Positions 1-7,883 of a DNA stretch of 60,492 nt are shown in pieces (within the stretch, counting starts at the first letter, position 1; every line of letters begins with the position of its first letter). Below the pieces are notes generated by a model that searched no databases, was not told where the DNA came from, and saw nothing but the letters and a program-made list of their open reading frames with translations. The DNA is from JAWODU01 sp046483125 (GTDB lineage: Bacteria; Verrucomicrobiota; Kiritimatiellia; UBA8416; JAWODU01): the NCBI GenBank assembly GCA_046483125.1, contig JAWODU010000078.1, positions 1 through 60,492 of the forward strand. The letters are read 5' to 3'. A program made the translations under genes and the position numbers.

Positions 1-248
1 TAATCTACGGCTGGCGAAGAAAACACTTAACCGTACACTTCGTCGCCACCCTTACCAGGATACGCTGGTATGATCCTCTCTGAGAGTTGTTCATAGCCCC
101 CGCCTCCGCTCCGACGAGCTTGGTCCGGGGCCCATTCTCGCGGAGCCGGGGGCTATGAACAACTCTCAGAGAGGATCATACCAGCGTATCCTGGTAAGGG
201 TGGCGACGAAGTGTACGGTTAAGTGTTTTCTTCGCCAGCCGTAGATTA
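1..248. repeat. Large foldback palindrome at the window edge
   Basis: Bases 1-102 are the exact reverse complement of 147-248. After one mismatch (103/146) six more base pairs follow (104-109 with 140-145), leaving a loop of about 30 bases. The right arm ends exactly on the stop codon of the sugar transferase (246-248). Because the left arm is cut by the window edge at the mirror position, the palindrome may have been longer. Either a real inverted duplication or, more likely, a foldback artefact at a contig end. Confidence 0.95.
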
Positions 249-1658
249 GTACGCGTTTCTGTTGGCGAAAAAGGTCCTGAGAAGAATCTTGAAATCAAAA
301 GCCAGCGACCAGTTTTCAAGATAGTAAAGATCGTATTTCAGTCTTTCACTTATGCTGGTATTGCCCCGCAACCCGTTTATCTGGGCCCAGCCCGTCATTC
401 CCGGCTTTGAAACGTGTCTCTGCATATAGTGCATAATGTTTTCCTTGAACTGTTCGACAAAGTGAGGGCGTTCCGGTCTGGGACCAACCAGGCTCATTTC
501 ACCTTTCAGTACGTTCCAGAGCTGAGGCAGTTCGTCCAGGTTCAGCCGTCTCAACAGGGCTCCGAGCCTGGTACGGCGCGGGTCGTTCTCCACCGTCCAC
601 ACCGGCCCGGTGTCCGCCTCGGCGTCGACCGGCATGGTACGCAGTTTGTACAGGGTGAAGGTTTTGCCTCCTTCCCCGCACCGTTCCTGCTTGTAGAAAA
701 CCGGCCCGGGTGAAACGGCTTTAACGGCGACGGCCGCCAGAGCTATTACCGGTCCGGCGAGCAGAAGGCCCACGGCGGACCCGGTGATATCCTCGGCGCG
801 CTTGAGAAGACGGTTCCAGAAATAGTCAAGCGGCCACCGGCTGAGTCCCAGAAGGGGAATATCGTTGAGAGACTGCACGTCCATCGTGCTGGTCATGACT
901 CTGAACAGGTCCGGCACCATGTTGAAGGCGATAAGATTGCGCTCGCACATAAGTATGATATCCACGATTTTTTCGCGTCCCGGAGACGAATTGACCAGGA
1001 TTACCTGGTCAACCCTGTGCTCGGAAATTACGCTTCCCAGCTCCTCGACGGTCCCCAGGATCATATCGCGGGGTATTTCGTCTTCCGGTTCCGAAAGATC
1101 CGTACGCACAAAACCCGCTATTCTTGCCCTGAGCGTCGGTTCCCGTTCCAGGCTGTGCTTGAGATGCGCCGCCACGGAATCAGTCCCCAGAATAAGAACG
1201 TTATTGGTCTTGGGGCTGTGCCGCGCCAGGTTCCACTCAATTCTGAACAGCACGTAGCGCTCAATAAGCACGAAGGGCGCGGCGGTAAAGAAAGTTATCA
1301 GTATAACGCCGCGCGAGAATTCGATCTCGTTCTGCACGGCAAAGGCAAGCACCGTCGAAAGAAGTTCTCCTATTACAATACCTTTGACTATCCGCGGTAT
1401 CTTGTTTACGAAAGACCCGGTCTGAGGTCGAGCGAACAGACCCAGGGCCCTGAAAACCAGCAGGAAAACGATTATGGCCGCAAAGCCGCCTATACCGTAA
1501 AGCCGGTAAAGGTCCGCCGGGCGTCCCCTCGGCACAGCCACCCAGCCGCTGTCGAACCTTATCCACGTGGCCGCGAGAATACCGGCCATGACCGCGAAGG
1601 CGTCCAGCAACACGGCAAGTACGCTGTTAAGCACGTCAATAGTGTCTTTCTGCCGCAT
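246..1658 (-). CDS. Undecaprenyl-phosphate sugar phosphotransferase (exopolysaccharide initiation)
   Basis: A 470-residue polyprenyl glycosylphosphotransferase of the WcaJ/WbaP type. It would move a sugar-1-phosphate from a UDP-sugar to undecaprenyl phosphate at the inner membrane, the first step of capsule or exopolysaccharide synthesis. The N-terminal ~150 residues hold about four hydrophobic helices. A CoA-binding/Rossmann-like central part follows ('NVLILGTDSVAAHL', about 150-270). One more helix (about 295-315) leads into the catalytic bacterial sugar transferase domain with 'FYKQERCG', 'KLRTMPVDAE', 'LDELPQLWNVLKGEMSLVGPRP' style motifs. Length and domain order are normal for the family. 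The sugar cannot be read from the sequence. The stop codon lies inside the edge palindrome, and no partner polysaccharide genes are visible. Confidence 0.9.
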   Translation of the reverse strand: MRQKDTIDVLNSVLAVLLDAFAVMAGILAATWIRFDSGWVAVPRGRPADLYRLYGIGGFAAIIVFLLVFRALGLFARPQTGSFVNKIPRIVKGIVIGELLSTVLAFAVQNEIEFSRGVILITFFTAAPFVLIERYVLFRIEWNLARHSPKTNNVLILGTDSVAAHLKHSLEREPTLRARIAGFVRTDLSEPEDEIPRDMILGTVEELGSVISEHRVDQVILVNSSPGREKIVDIILMCERNLIAFNMVPDLFRVMTSTMDVQSLNDIPLLGLSRWPLDYFWNRLLKRAEDITGSAVGLLLAGPVIALAAVAVKAVSPGPVFYKQERCGEGGKTFTLYKLRTMPVDAEADTGPVWTVENDPRRTRLGALLRRLNLDELPQLWNVLKGEMSLVGPRPERPHFVEQFKENIMHYMQRHVSKPGMTGWAQINGLRGNTSISERLKYDLYYLENWSLAFDFKILLRTFFANRNAY

Positions 1659-1799
1659 GGAGTCAATATACAGCGAAGCGATACACTCATCAACTTAAGA
1701 CTTGACCTGTTCCCGGCCCTGTCCTAAACGTTTTGAAGCAGTCTTAGCGTAATTTAACTGGCGGAGCAAAGGGCGCGCGGCGCCCACTGGAGGAAAGCC

Positions 1800-2057
1800 A
1801 TGACCGAAGAGGAAATCGGGGTTGTATCTCACTATTTCGACAAGATAGGCGTAGCCGCCGTGGAGATCACCGGCGGCAGTCTCAAGCTGGGCGATACCAT
1901 CCACATCAAGGGCGGCACCACGGACGTCACGGCTTCAGTTGATTCCATGCAGGTCGAACACGACAGCGTCGATTCGGCCGCGAAGGGGGACGCGGTAGGA
2001 ATCAGGATCGGCGAAAAGGTCCGCGAACACGACAAGGTGTTCAAGGTAACGGAGTAA
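1800..2057 (+). CDS. Stand-alone EF-Tu domain II-like protein
   Basis: An 85-residue protein resembling only the beta-barrel domain II of translational GTPases: 'GVAAVEITGGSLKLGDTIHIKG' followed by 'DSMQVEHDSVDSAAKGDAVGIRI'. There is no GTPase domain. Small proteins of this kind are usually annotated 'translation elongation factor-like'; the same barrel also ends some U32 peptidases. A clear ribosome site (GGAGGAAA) precedes the ATG. It is followed after 68 bases by the sugar isomerase gene on the same strand, but a functional link is not evident. Its actual role is unknown. Confidence 0.75.
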   Translation: MTEEEIGVVSHYFDKIGVAAVEITGGSLKLGDTIHIKGGTTDVTASVDSMQVEHDSVDSAAKGDAVGIRIGEKVREHDKVFKVTE

Positions 2058-2125
2058 CCGGCGGTTACGCCGGCTCAATATTCAAGGCTTCGCGCCAGGC
2101 GCGCCGCCGGGAGGGTCTGAAATCC

Positions 2126-3607
2126 ATGATCAATATGCCGGAAGTCAGGATGGGCGTTGTGGGTGTAAGCAGAGATTGTTTTCCAATTGAACTCGCCGCA
2201 AAAAGGCTGAAGAAAGTTATCGCCGAATGCCGGAAACTCAAGCTGAACATTGTCCCCTGCTCGGTTATAGTGGAATCGGAAGCCGACGCCTTGAACGCGG
2301 CGGCGGAAATGGAGGCCGAGGGAGTAAACGCCATCACAGTGTACCTGGGCAACTTCGGTCCGGAAGGCCCTTCCACCATACTGGCCCGTATACTCAACAA
2401 GCCCTTTATGCTTACCGGCGCGGCTGAAGAAAGCAGGAATTCCCTGGTTGAAGGCAGGGGGGACGCCTTCTGCGGAATGCTGAGCGCCTGTTTCAACGCC
2501 CAGTTGCGGAACCAGCGCGCCTACGTTCCGCCCAGGCCGGTAGGCCTGCCGCGGGATGTCGCCCGCAACATAGCGGTTTTTACGGACGTGGCCAGGGTCG
2601 GCATCGCGCTTTCGCACCTGAAAATATTTTCTTTCGGACCCAGGCCTCAGGATTTCTACGCGTGTAACGCCCCCATAGGACCGCTTTACGATCTCGGCAT
2701 CGAGGTCATGGAAAACTCCGAACTGGATCTCCTGGACCTGTATAAATCCAACGCCGGACGCAAACGGGAGATATCCGCCATAGCCCGGGATATGGCCGGA
2801 GAACTGGGGCAGGGCAATAAGCATCCCGAAAAACTTAACCCCCTGGCGCAGTACGAACTGACCCTGACCGACTTTTTCGAGGAAAATCTCGGTTCCCGGC
2901 AGTTCGGGGTCTACGCCAACAAATGCTGGCCGGCGTTTGAATCGATGTTCGGCTTTGTGCCGTGCTTTGTTAACAGCAGGCTTGCCGGACGCGGAATCCC
3001 GGTGGCCTGCGAGGTGGACATATACGGCGCCCTCTCTGAATACATGGCTCAGGCCGCCTCTATGAGCCCGGCCACGATCCTGGACGTGAACAATACCGTT
3101 CCCCCGGACATAAAGATCAGGAACCGTAAAAACGTACCGAGGTCGGATATGTTCATGGGCTTCCATTGCGGCAACAGCAGCAGTTCGCTCCTGAAAAAAG
3201 GTTACGCGATGAAATACCAGCTGATAATGCACCGGCTTTTGGAGACGGGGAAAAAGCCGAACATTACCTGCGGCACACTGGAGGGGAGGTTCAAGCCCGG
3301 GCCGGCGACAATCTTCAGACTGCAGAGCACTCCCGGCGGAGAATTGCGAAGCTACATGGCCGAAGGCCACGTTATTGACGCCGATCCCTCGTCATTCGGA
3401 TGTATCGGAATATTCGGTATCAGGGACTTCGCCAGGTTCTACCGGTACGTGCTACTGGAAAAGGCTTTCCCGCATCACACTGCCGCTGTTTTAAAACACG
3501 CCGGCAGTGTGCTGTACGAATCGGCAAGACTGCTGGGAGTTGAAGATATAAATACTCCGAGGACCGCCGGCCGTCTTTACCCGGCGGAAAATCCTTTTGC
3601 GACCTGA
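2126..3607 (+). CDS. L-fucose/L-arabinose isomerase family protein
   Basis: A 493-residue aldose-ketose isomerase of the FucI/AraA superfamily, with a Rossmann-like N-terminal half ('VRMGVVGVSRDCFP') and a C-terminal metal-site half. Candidate metal ligands are the glutamate in 'ACEVDIYGAL' and the aspartate in 'ILDVNNT', with 'GFHCGNSS' nearby. By sequence it is nearer the L-fucose isomerase-like branch than classical AraA. The next two genes encode ribulokinase and L-ribulose-5-phosphate 4-epimerase, so the likely reaction is L-arabinose to L-ribulose. A ribosome site (GGGAGG) lies about 11 bases before the chosen ATG; a second in-frame ATG three codons later is possible. Confidence 0.82.
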   Translation: MINMPEVRMGVVGVSRDCFPIELAAKRLKKVIAECRKLKLNIVPCSVIVESEADALNAAAEMEAEGVNAITVYLGNFGPEGPSTILARILNKPFMLTGAAEESRNSLVEGRGDAFCGMLSACFNAQLRNQRAYVPPRPVGLPRDVARNIAVFTDVARVGIALSHLKIFSFGPRPQDFYACNAPIGPLYDLGIEVMENSELDLLDLYKSNAGRKREISAIARDMAGELGQGNKHPEKLNPLAQYELTLTDFFEENLGSRQFGVYANKCWPAFESMFGFVPCFVNSRLAGRGIPVACEVDIYGALSEYMAQAASMSPATILDVNNTVPPDIKIRNRKNVPRSDMFMGFHCGNSSSSLLKKGYAMKYQLIMHRLLETGKKPNITCGTLEGRFKPGPATIFRLQSTPGGELRSYMAEGHVIDADPSSFGCIGIFGIRDFARFYRYVLLEKAFPHHTAAVLKHAGSVLYESARLLGVEDINTPRTAGRLYPAENPFAT

Positions 3608-3630
3608 GTAAAGAAGGAGGCTGATTTTTC

Positions 3631-5328
3631 ATGGGCAACTACGCGCTCGGACTGGATTACGGCACAAACTCCTGCCGTTCGGTGGTAGTGGACCTCGCGG
3701 ACGGACGCGAGCTTGGTGATTGCGTTTTTCCCTATTCCAGCGGCGAAGACGGCATTCTGCTGGACCCCAGGGACCCCAACCTGGCGCGCCAGCACCCGCG
3801 GGATTATCTCGAAGCACTTGTCGAGACGGTAACTGGATCCATCCGGAAAGCCGCGGAAAACGATCCCTCCTTCTCCGCGGACAGGATTACAGGCATAGGT
3901 GTGGACACGACCGGGAGTACTCCGATTCCGGTTGATAAAAACGGGACGCCGCTGGCGCTCCTGCCCGCTTTTGAAAACAACCTTGACGCCATGGCATGGC
4001 TGTGGAAAGACCACACTTCCCACTCGGAAGCCGAGCTGATCACCCGTAAGGCGCGCGACACCCGCCCGGAATACCTTGCCAAATGCGGGGGAACTTACTC
4101 CTCGGAATGGTTCTGGTGCAAGGTGCTTCACTGCAGGAAATCCTCGCCCGAGGTTTTCGAAGCCGCCCACAGCTTCGTCGAATTCTGCGACTACATACCC
4201 GCGGTACTCACCGGAAACACCGATCCGGCGAAAACGGTAAGAAGCGTGTGCGCCGCCGGGCACAAGGCGCTTTACAACGAGGACTGGGGCGGCCTGCCGG
4301 ACAAGGAATTCCTGGCTTCCCTTGACCCGTCGCTGGCCGGCCTGCGCGACAGGCTTTACTCGAAGGCGGTCTCCTCGGACCGGCAGGCGGGACGTCTCTG
4401 CGAAGAATGGGCAAAGAAGCTTTCTCTTCCCGCCGGTATAGCCGTGGCCGTCGGCGCCTTTGACGCCCACATGGGCGCGGTGGGAGCCGGCGTCAAAAAA
4501 GGAACGCTGGTTAAGATACTCGGAACCAGCACCTGCGACATGATGGTCATGCCGGAGGAAGAAGAACTGGAGGACATACCGGGAGTCTGCGGCATAGTGA
4601 AGGGATCGATCCTTCCGGGTTTCTACGGTATTGAAGCGGGACAATCCGCCGTCGGCGACACGTTCCTCTGGTTCGTGAACCACCTCGTACCGGATTCCTA
4701 CGGAAAAACGAACGATGAAAAATTCGAGACCCTGGCCGCAGCGGCCGCCGGGCAGAAGCCGGGAGAACACGGTCTCCTGTCCCTGGACTGGAACAACGGC
4801 AACCGCACGATACTGGTGGACCCCAGGCTTACCGGGCTCCTGATGGGACAGACGCTTCATACCTCCGCGGAAGACATCTACAGGGCACTTATCGAAGGTA
4901 CGGCTTTCGGGGCGTTGAGAATAGTCGAACGCCTGCAGGAATACGGCGTACCGGTAAACGAGATAATCAACTGCGGCGGGCTGGCGGCGAAAAATTCTCT
5001 CCTTATGCAGATATACGCCGACATCATGAACCGCCCAATGAAGGTTTCGCGCAGTGACCAGACCTGCGCGGTGGGTGCCGCCATATTCGGGGCGGTGGCC
5101 GCCGGGAAGGAAGCGGGCGGATTTGCCGACGTGGCGGAAGCCCAGGAAGCGGTCTCCGGCGTGAGAGAAAAGGTTTACCGCCCGGATCCCGACAGTCACA
5201 GGGTTTATTCCCGGCTTTACGCTCTCTACCGGCAGATGCACGACGCCTTTGGAACAAAAGAGGCTTCGGGCAACTATTACCACGTTATGAAGGACCTGAT
5301 CGCCCTGCGCGATAAACAGCGGCAGTAG
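3631..5328 (+). CDS. araB: Ribulokinase (FGGY family)
   Basis: A 565-residue FGGY sugar kinase, the usual length for AraB. It would phosphorylate L-ribulose with ATP to L-ribulose 5-phosphate in the cytosol. The N-terminal phosphate loop 'GLDYGTNSCRSVVVD' and 'PYSSG' are typical of ribulokinases. 'VAVGAFDAHMGAVGAG' carries the likely catalytic aspartate, and 'KILGTSTCDMMV' and 'NCGGLAAKNSLLMQIYADI' are FGGY C-lobe motifs. An AAGGAGG ribosome site stands 10 bases before the ATG. It sits 23 bases after the isomerase and 6 bases before araD, so the three form one operon. Confidence 0.93.
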   Translation: MGNYALGLDYGTNSCRSVVVDLADGRELGDCVFPYSSGEDGILLDPRDPNLARQHPRDYLEALVETVTGSIRKAAENDPSFSADRITGIGVDTTGSTPIPVDKNGTPLALLPAFENNLDAMAWLWKDHTSHSEAELITRKARDTRPEYLAKCGGTYSSEWFWCKVLHCRKSSPEVFEAAHSFVEFCDYIPAVLTGNTDPAKTVRSVCAAGHKALYNEDWGGLPDKEFLASLDPSLAGLRDRLYSKAVSSDRQAGRLCEEWAKKLSLPAGIAVAVGAFDAHMGAVGAGVKKGTLVKILGTSTCDMMVMPEEEELEDIPGVCGIVKGSILPGFYGIEAGQSAVGDTFLWFVNHLVPDSYGKTNDEKFETLAAAAAGQKPGEHGLLSLDWNNGNRTILVDPRLTGLLMGQTLHTSAEDIYRALIEGTAFGALRIVERLQEYGVPVNEIINCGGLAAKNSLLMQIYADIMNRPMKVSRSDQTCAVGAAIFGAVAAGKEAGGFADVAEAQEAVSGVREKVYRPDPDSHRVYSRLYALYRQMHDAFGTKEASGNYYHVMKDLIALRDKQRQ

Positions 5329-5334
5329 GATTCA

Positions 5335-6021
5335 ATGAAAGTCGAACTCAAACGTGAAGTTTACATGGCCAACCTGAGGCTCACCGAGCTCGGACTCGTA
5401 ACTCTCACGTGGGGCAACGTCAGCGGGATAGACAGAAAAGAAGGTATCGTGGCCATCAAGCCCAGCGGTGTTCCATATTCCGAACTGAAGGAAGAGGACA
5501 TCGTTCTGCTCGACCTGGAGGGCAAAGTCGCGGACGGTTCCCTCAAGCCTTCCTCCGATACTCCGACTCACATCGCGCTTTACAGGCGGTACGAAAACAT
5601 CGGGGGCATAGCTCACTGCCACAGCACTGCGGCCACCTCTTTCGCGCAGGCGCTCAGGCCCGTTCCGTGCCTCGGAACAACTCACGCGGACCATTTCCGC
5701 GGCCCGGTTCCCCTTACCAGGGAACTCACGGCTTCGGAAATCGGGTCCGATTACGAGGCGATGACCGGGAACGTGATTATCGAACGGCTGGACGAAAACG
5801 ATCCCATGGCCGTGCCCGCGGTGCTGGTCGCGCGCCACGGTCCTTTCAGCTGGGGGAAAGACGCGGGAGAAGCGGTGGATAACGCCGCGGCCCTGGAAAC
5901 TGTGGCTTCCATGGCGCTGGACACGCTCGCTCTCAATCCGTCGGCGGAGGATTTTCCGGAAGCGCTTCTCGAAAAACACCACAGCCGGAAGCACGGCGCC
6001 TCGGCCACCTACGGGCAGTAG
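5335..6021 (+). CDS. araD: L-ribulose-5-phosphate 4-epimerase
   Basis: A 228-residue class II aldolase/epimerase fold protein. It converts L-ribulose 5-phosphate to D-xylulose 5-phosphate for the pentose phosphate pathway. Recognisable sites are 'WGNVSGID', 'IKPSGVPYSEL', 'SSDTPTH', the zinc-binding 'HCHS' and 'RHGPFSWG' histidines, and the L-ribulose-type 'THADHFRG' segment. Length matches the E. coli enzyme closely. Last gene of the arabinose operon; it converges on the btuD end only 13 bases away with no obvious terminator between them. Confidence 0.93.
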   Translation: MKVELKREVYMANLRLTELGLVTLTWGNVSGIDRKEGIVAIKPSGVPYSELKEEDIVLLDLEGKVADGSLKPSSDTPTHIALYRRYENIGGIAHCHSTAATSFAQALRPVPCLGTTHADHFRGPVPLTRELTASEIGSDYEAMTGNVIIERLDENDPMAVPAVLVARHGPFSWGKDAGEAVDNAAALETVASMALDTLALNPSAEDFPEALLEKHHSRKHGASATYGQ

Positions 6022-6034
6022 GCACGGGCACGCC

Positions 6035-6835
6035 TTACCCGTCCCCCGTCCCGCGCCTGTGTTCCTCGGAAACGATTAACACGTACGGCTTCCGGGAAAT
6101 CGGGTTCTTTTCGACCACGACAACCGTTTTGTACACCTCTTCGATCGTGTGATAGTCTATTACCTCTTCGGGCGTCCCGACAGCGTGAAGCCTGCCATCG
6201 TTCATGAGCGCCAGGCTGTGGCAGTATTCCGCCGCCAGGTTCAGATCGTGCAGGACCATGACCACCGTCAGCCCGAACTCCCTGTTGAGTTTTTTGATCA
6301 GGTCCAGGACGCCGACCTGGTGCGTGATGTCCAGGTGGGCCGTGGGTTCGTCCAGCAGAAGCAGGCGCGCATCCTGGGCAATGGCCCTGGCAAGGTATAC
6401 AAGCTGTCTCTCCCCGCCGCTGATGTGTTCCATCAGGTGATCCCTGATGCGCCCGGAATCCGTCAGCTCTATCGCCTCGGCGGCCTTGCGCCTGTCTTCA
6501 GCGCTTTCCGTAAACTGGAACCGGCCGAAGTGGGGCATTCGCCCCAGAAGCACGAAATCTTCGACGGTCATGAACACCGGTTCAACGCTTTGAGACACGA
6601 CGGCGGCCCTTTTCGCGATTCCGCGCGGTTTCATGAAACGTATGTCACGGCCTTCAAGATACACGCCGCCTTCCCCGGCCTTGAGCACTCCCGTCATGGC
6701 CTTTAAAAGAGTGGTCTTTCCCGATCCGTTGGGACCGATAATGCCGGTTATGGTTCCGTCGGGCACTGCCAGGTTTATATTGCGGAGTTTGAACCCTTCG
6801 TCGTATCCGCACGTAAGATTTCGTACTTCAAGCAT
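6035..6835 (-). CDS. btuD: Cobalamin-type ABC transporter ATP-binding protein
   Basis: A 266-residue ABC ATPase of the FecE/BtuD class that powers import across the inner membrane. Walker A is 'GPNGSGKTT', the signature motif 'ISGGERQ', Walker B 'LLLLDEPTAHLD', and the switch histidine is in 'MVLHDLN'. The start codon is 9 bases downstream of the btuC stop. Membership in a riboswitch-led cluster with btuF, btuB and btuC, and the divergent cobUTS genes, make cobalamin the likely substrate; the protein alone could equally serve a siderophore system. Confidence 0.88.
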   Translation of the reverse strand: MLEVRNLTCGYDEGFKLRNINLAVPDGTITGIIGPNGSGKTTLLKAMTGVLKAGEGGVYLEGRDIRFMKPRGIAKRAAVVSQSVEPVFMTVEDFVLLGRMPHFGRFQFTESAEDRRKAAEAIELTDSGRIRDHLMEHISGGERQLVYLARAIAQDARLLLLDEPTAHLDITHQVGVLDLIKKLNREFGLTVVMVLHDLNLAAEYCHSLALMNDGRLHAVGTPEEVIDYHTIEEVYKTVVVVEKNPISRKPYVLIVSEEHRRGTGDG

Positions 6836-6844
6836 TCGCCGCCT

Positions 6845-7852
6845 CTACATTCCGACTCGCCTTCTGCTAAGGGCGTACACGAAAATACTCCCGCCTACTA
6901 TTCCGGTTATGACTCCCACGGGCAGTTCAACGGGATCGGCAATCGTTTTGGCCAGCGTGTCGCAGAACACCAGGAAAGCGCCGCCGCACAGAAAAGAAGT
7001 GACCAGCAGTATCCTGTGATCCGAGCCCAGAAACATACGCAGAAAATGCGGCACCACCAGCCCCACAAATCCTATCACGCCCGCCGCCGAAACGCTGAAA
7101 CCCGTCGCCACAGAGGCGAGAACGAAAAGGCATTTCTTGGTGAGTTCAACGTTTACGCCAAGATGCTGTGCTTCATCTTCGCCAAGGCTGAGGGCGTTGA
7201 GATCCATGGCAAAAAGATAGGATATCCCCAGGGTTACCACCGATGCGGCCAGCGCCGCGGATGCGAGCCCCGGCTCCGGCTCGGCGAGGGAGCCCATGAT
7301 CCAGAATATTATTCCGTGCAGTTGTTCCTGCGAGGAAAGGGCCATGATAAGCATCACAAGCGACGAGGAGATAAAACTTATCATCACGCCGGTAAGGAGC
7401 ATGTTCCGGATGCTGAGTACGGACCTGCGCGTACTGAGCCAATAAACAAGCATTACCGTGACGGCCGCCCCCGCGAAACCGCACGCCGGAAGGGACCACG
7501 CACCCGTGTACTCAGACGCCTTGAAGACTATTCCCAGGCACACCCCGAGCGCTGCGCCGCCGGAAATACCCAGCGTGTAAGGCTCAACCAGGGGGTTCCG
7601 GAACATTCCCTGCAGAATTACACCCGCCAGGCTCAGCGCTCCGCCTACCGCCAGGCCGAGCAGAACCCTCGGAAGCCGTATGTCAAAAACGATCGCCTTT
7701 TCCAGGCTGTCGCCTTTTTCGAAAAGCATTGAAAACACTTCCGGCGGAGAAATGCGGGCCGTGCCCGTGCAAAGAGACAGTATGACCGCCAGCAGAACCA
7801 GCGCCAGCAGAATTACTATCGATACGCTCCACCGGAAAGTACGCGTCTTCAT
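6845..7852 (-). CDS. btuC: Cobalamin-type ABC transporter permease (FecCD family)
   Basis: A 335-residue polytopic permease with about ten hydrophobic helices. FecCD family landmarks include 'DIRLPRVLLGLAVGGALSLAG', 'GMFRNPLVEPYTLGISGGAALG', 'LGEDEAQHLG' and 'GFVGLVVPHFLRMFLGSDHR'. It pairs with the adjacent ATPase and with the periplasmic binding protein upstream. Located between the TonB-dependent receptor and btuD in a four-gene minus-strand operon under a cobalamin riboswitch, which supports vitamin B12 or cobinamide as the cargo. Confidence 0.9.
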   Translation of the reverse strand: MKTRTFRWSVSIVILLALVLLAVILSLCTGTARISPPEVFSMLFEKGDSLEKAIVFDIRLPRVLLGLAVGGALSLAGVILQGMFRNPLVEPYTLGISGGAALGVCLGIVFKASEYTGAWSLPACGFAGAAVTVMLVYWLSTRRSVLSIRNMLLTGVMISFISSSLVMLIMALSSQEQLHGIIFWIMGSLAEPEPGLASAALAASVVTLGISYLFAMDLNALSLGEDEAQHLGVNVELTKKCLFVLASVATGFSVSAAGVIGFVGLVVPHFLRMFLGSDHRILLVTSFLCGGAFLVFCDTLAKTIADPVELPVGVITGIVGGSIFVYALSRRRVGM

Positions 7853-7883
7853 GTCTGTTACCCGTGGTTCCAGCCCGCCCCCC

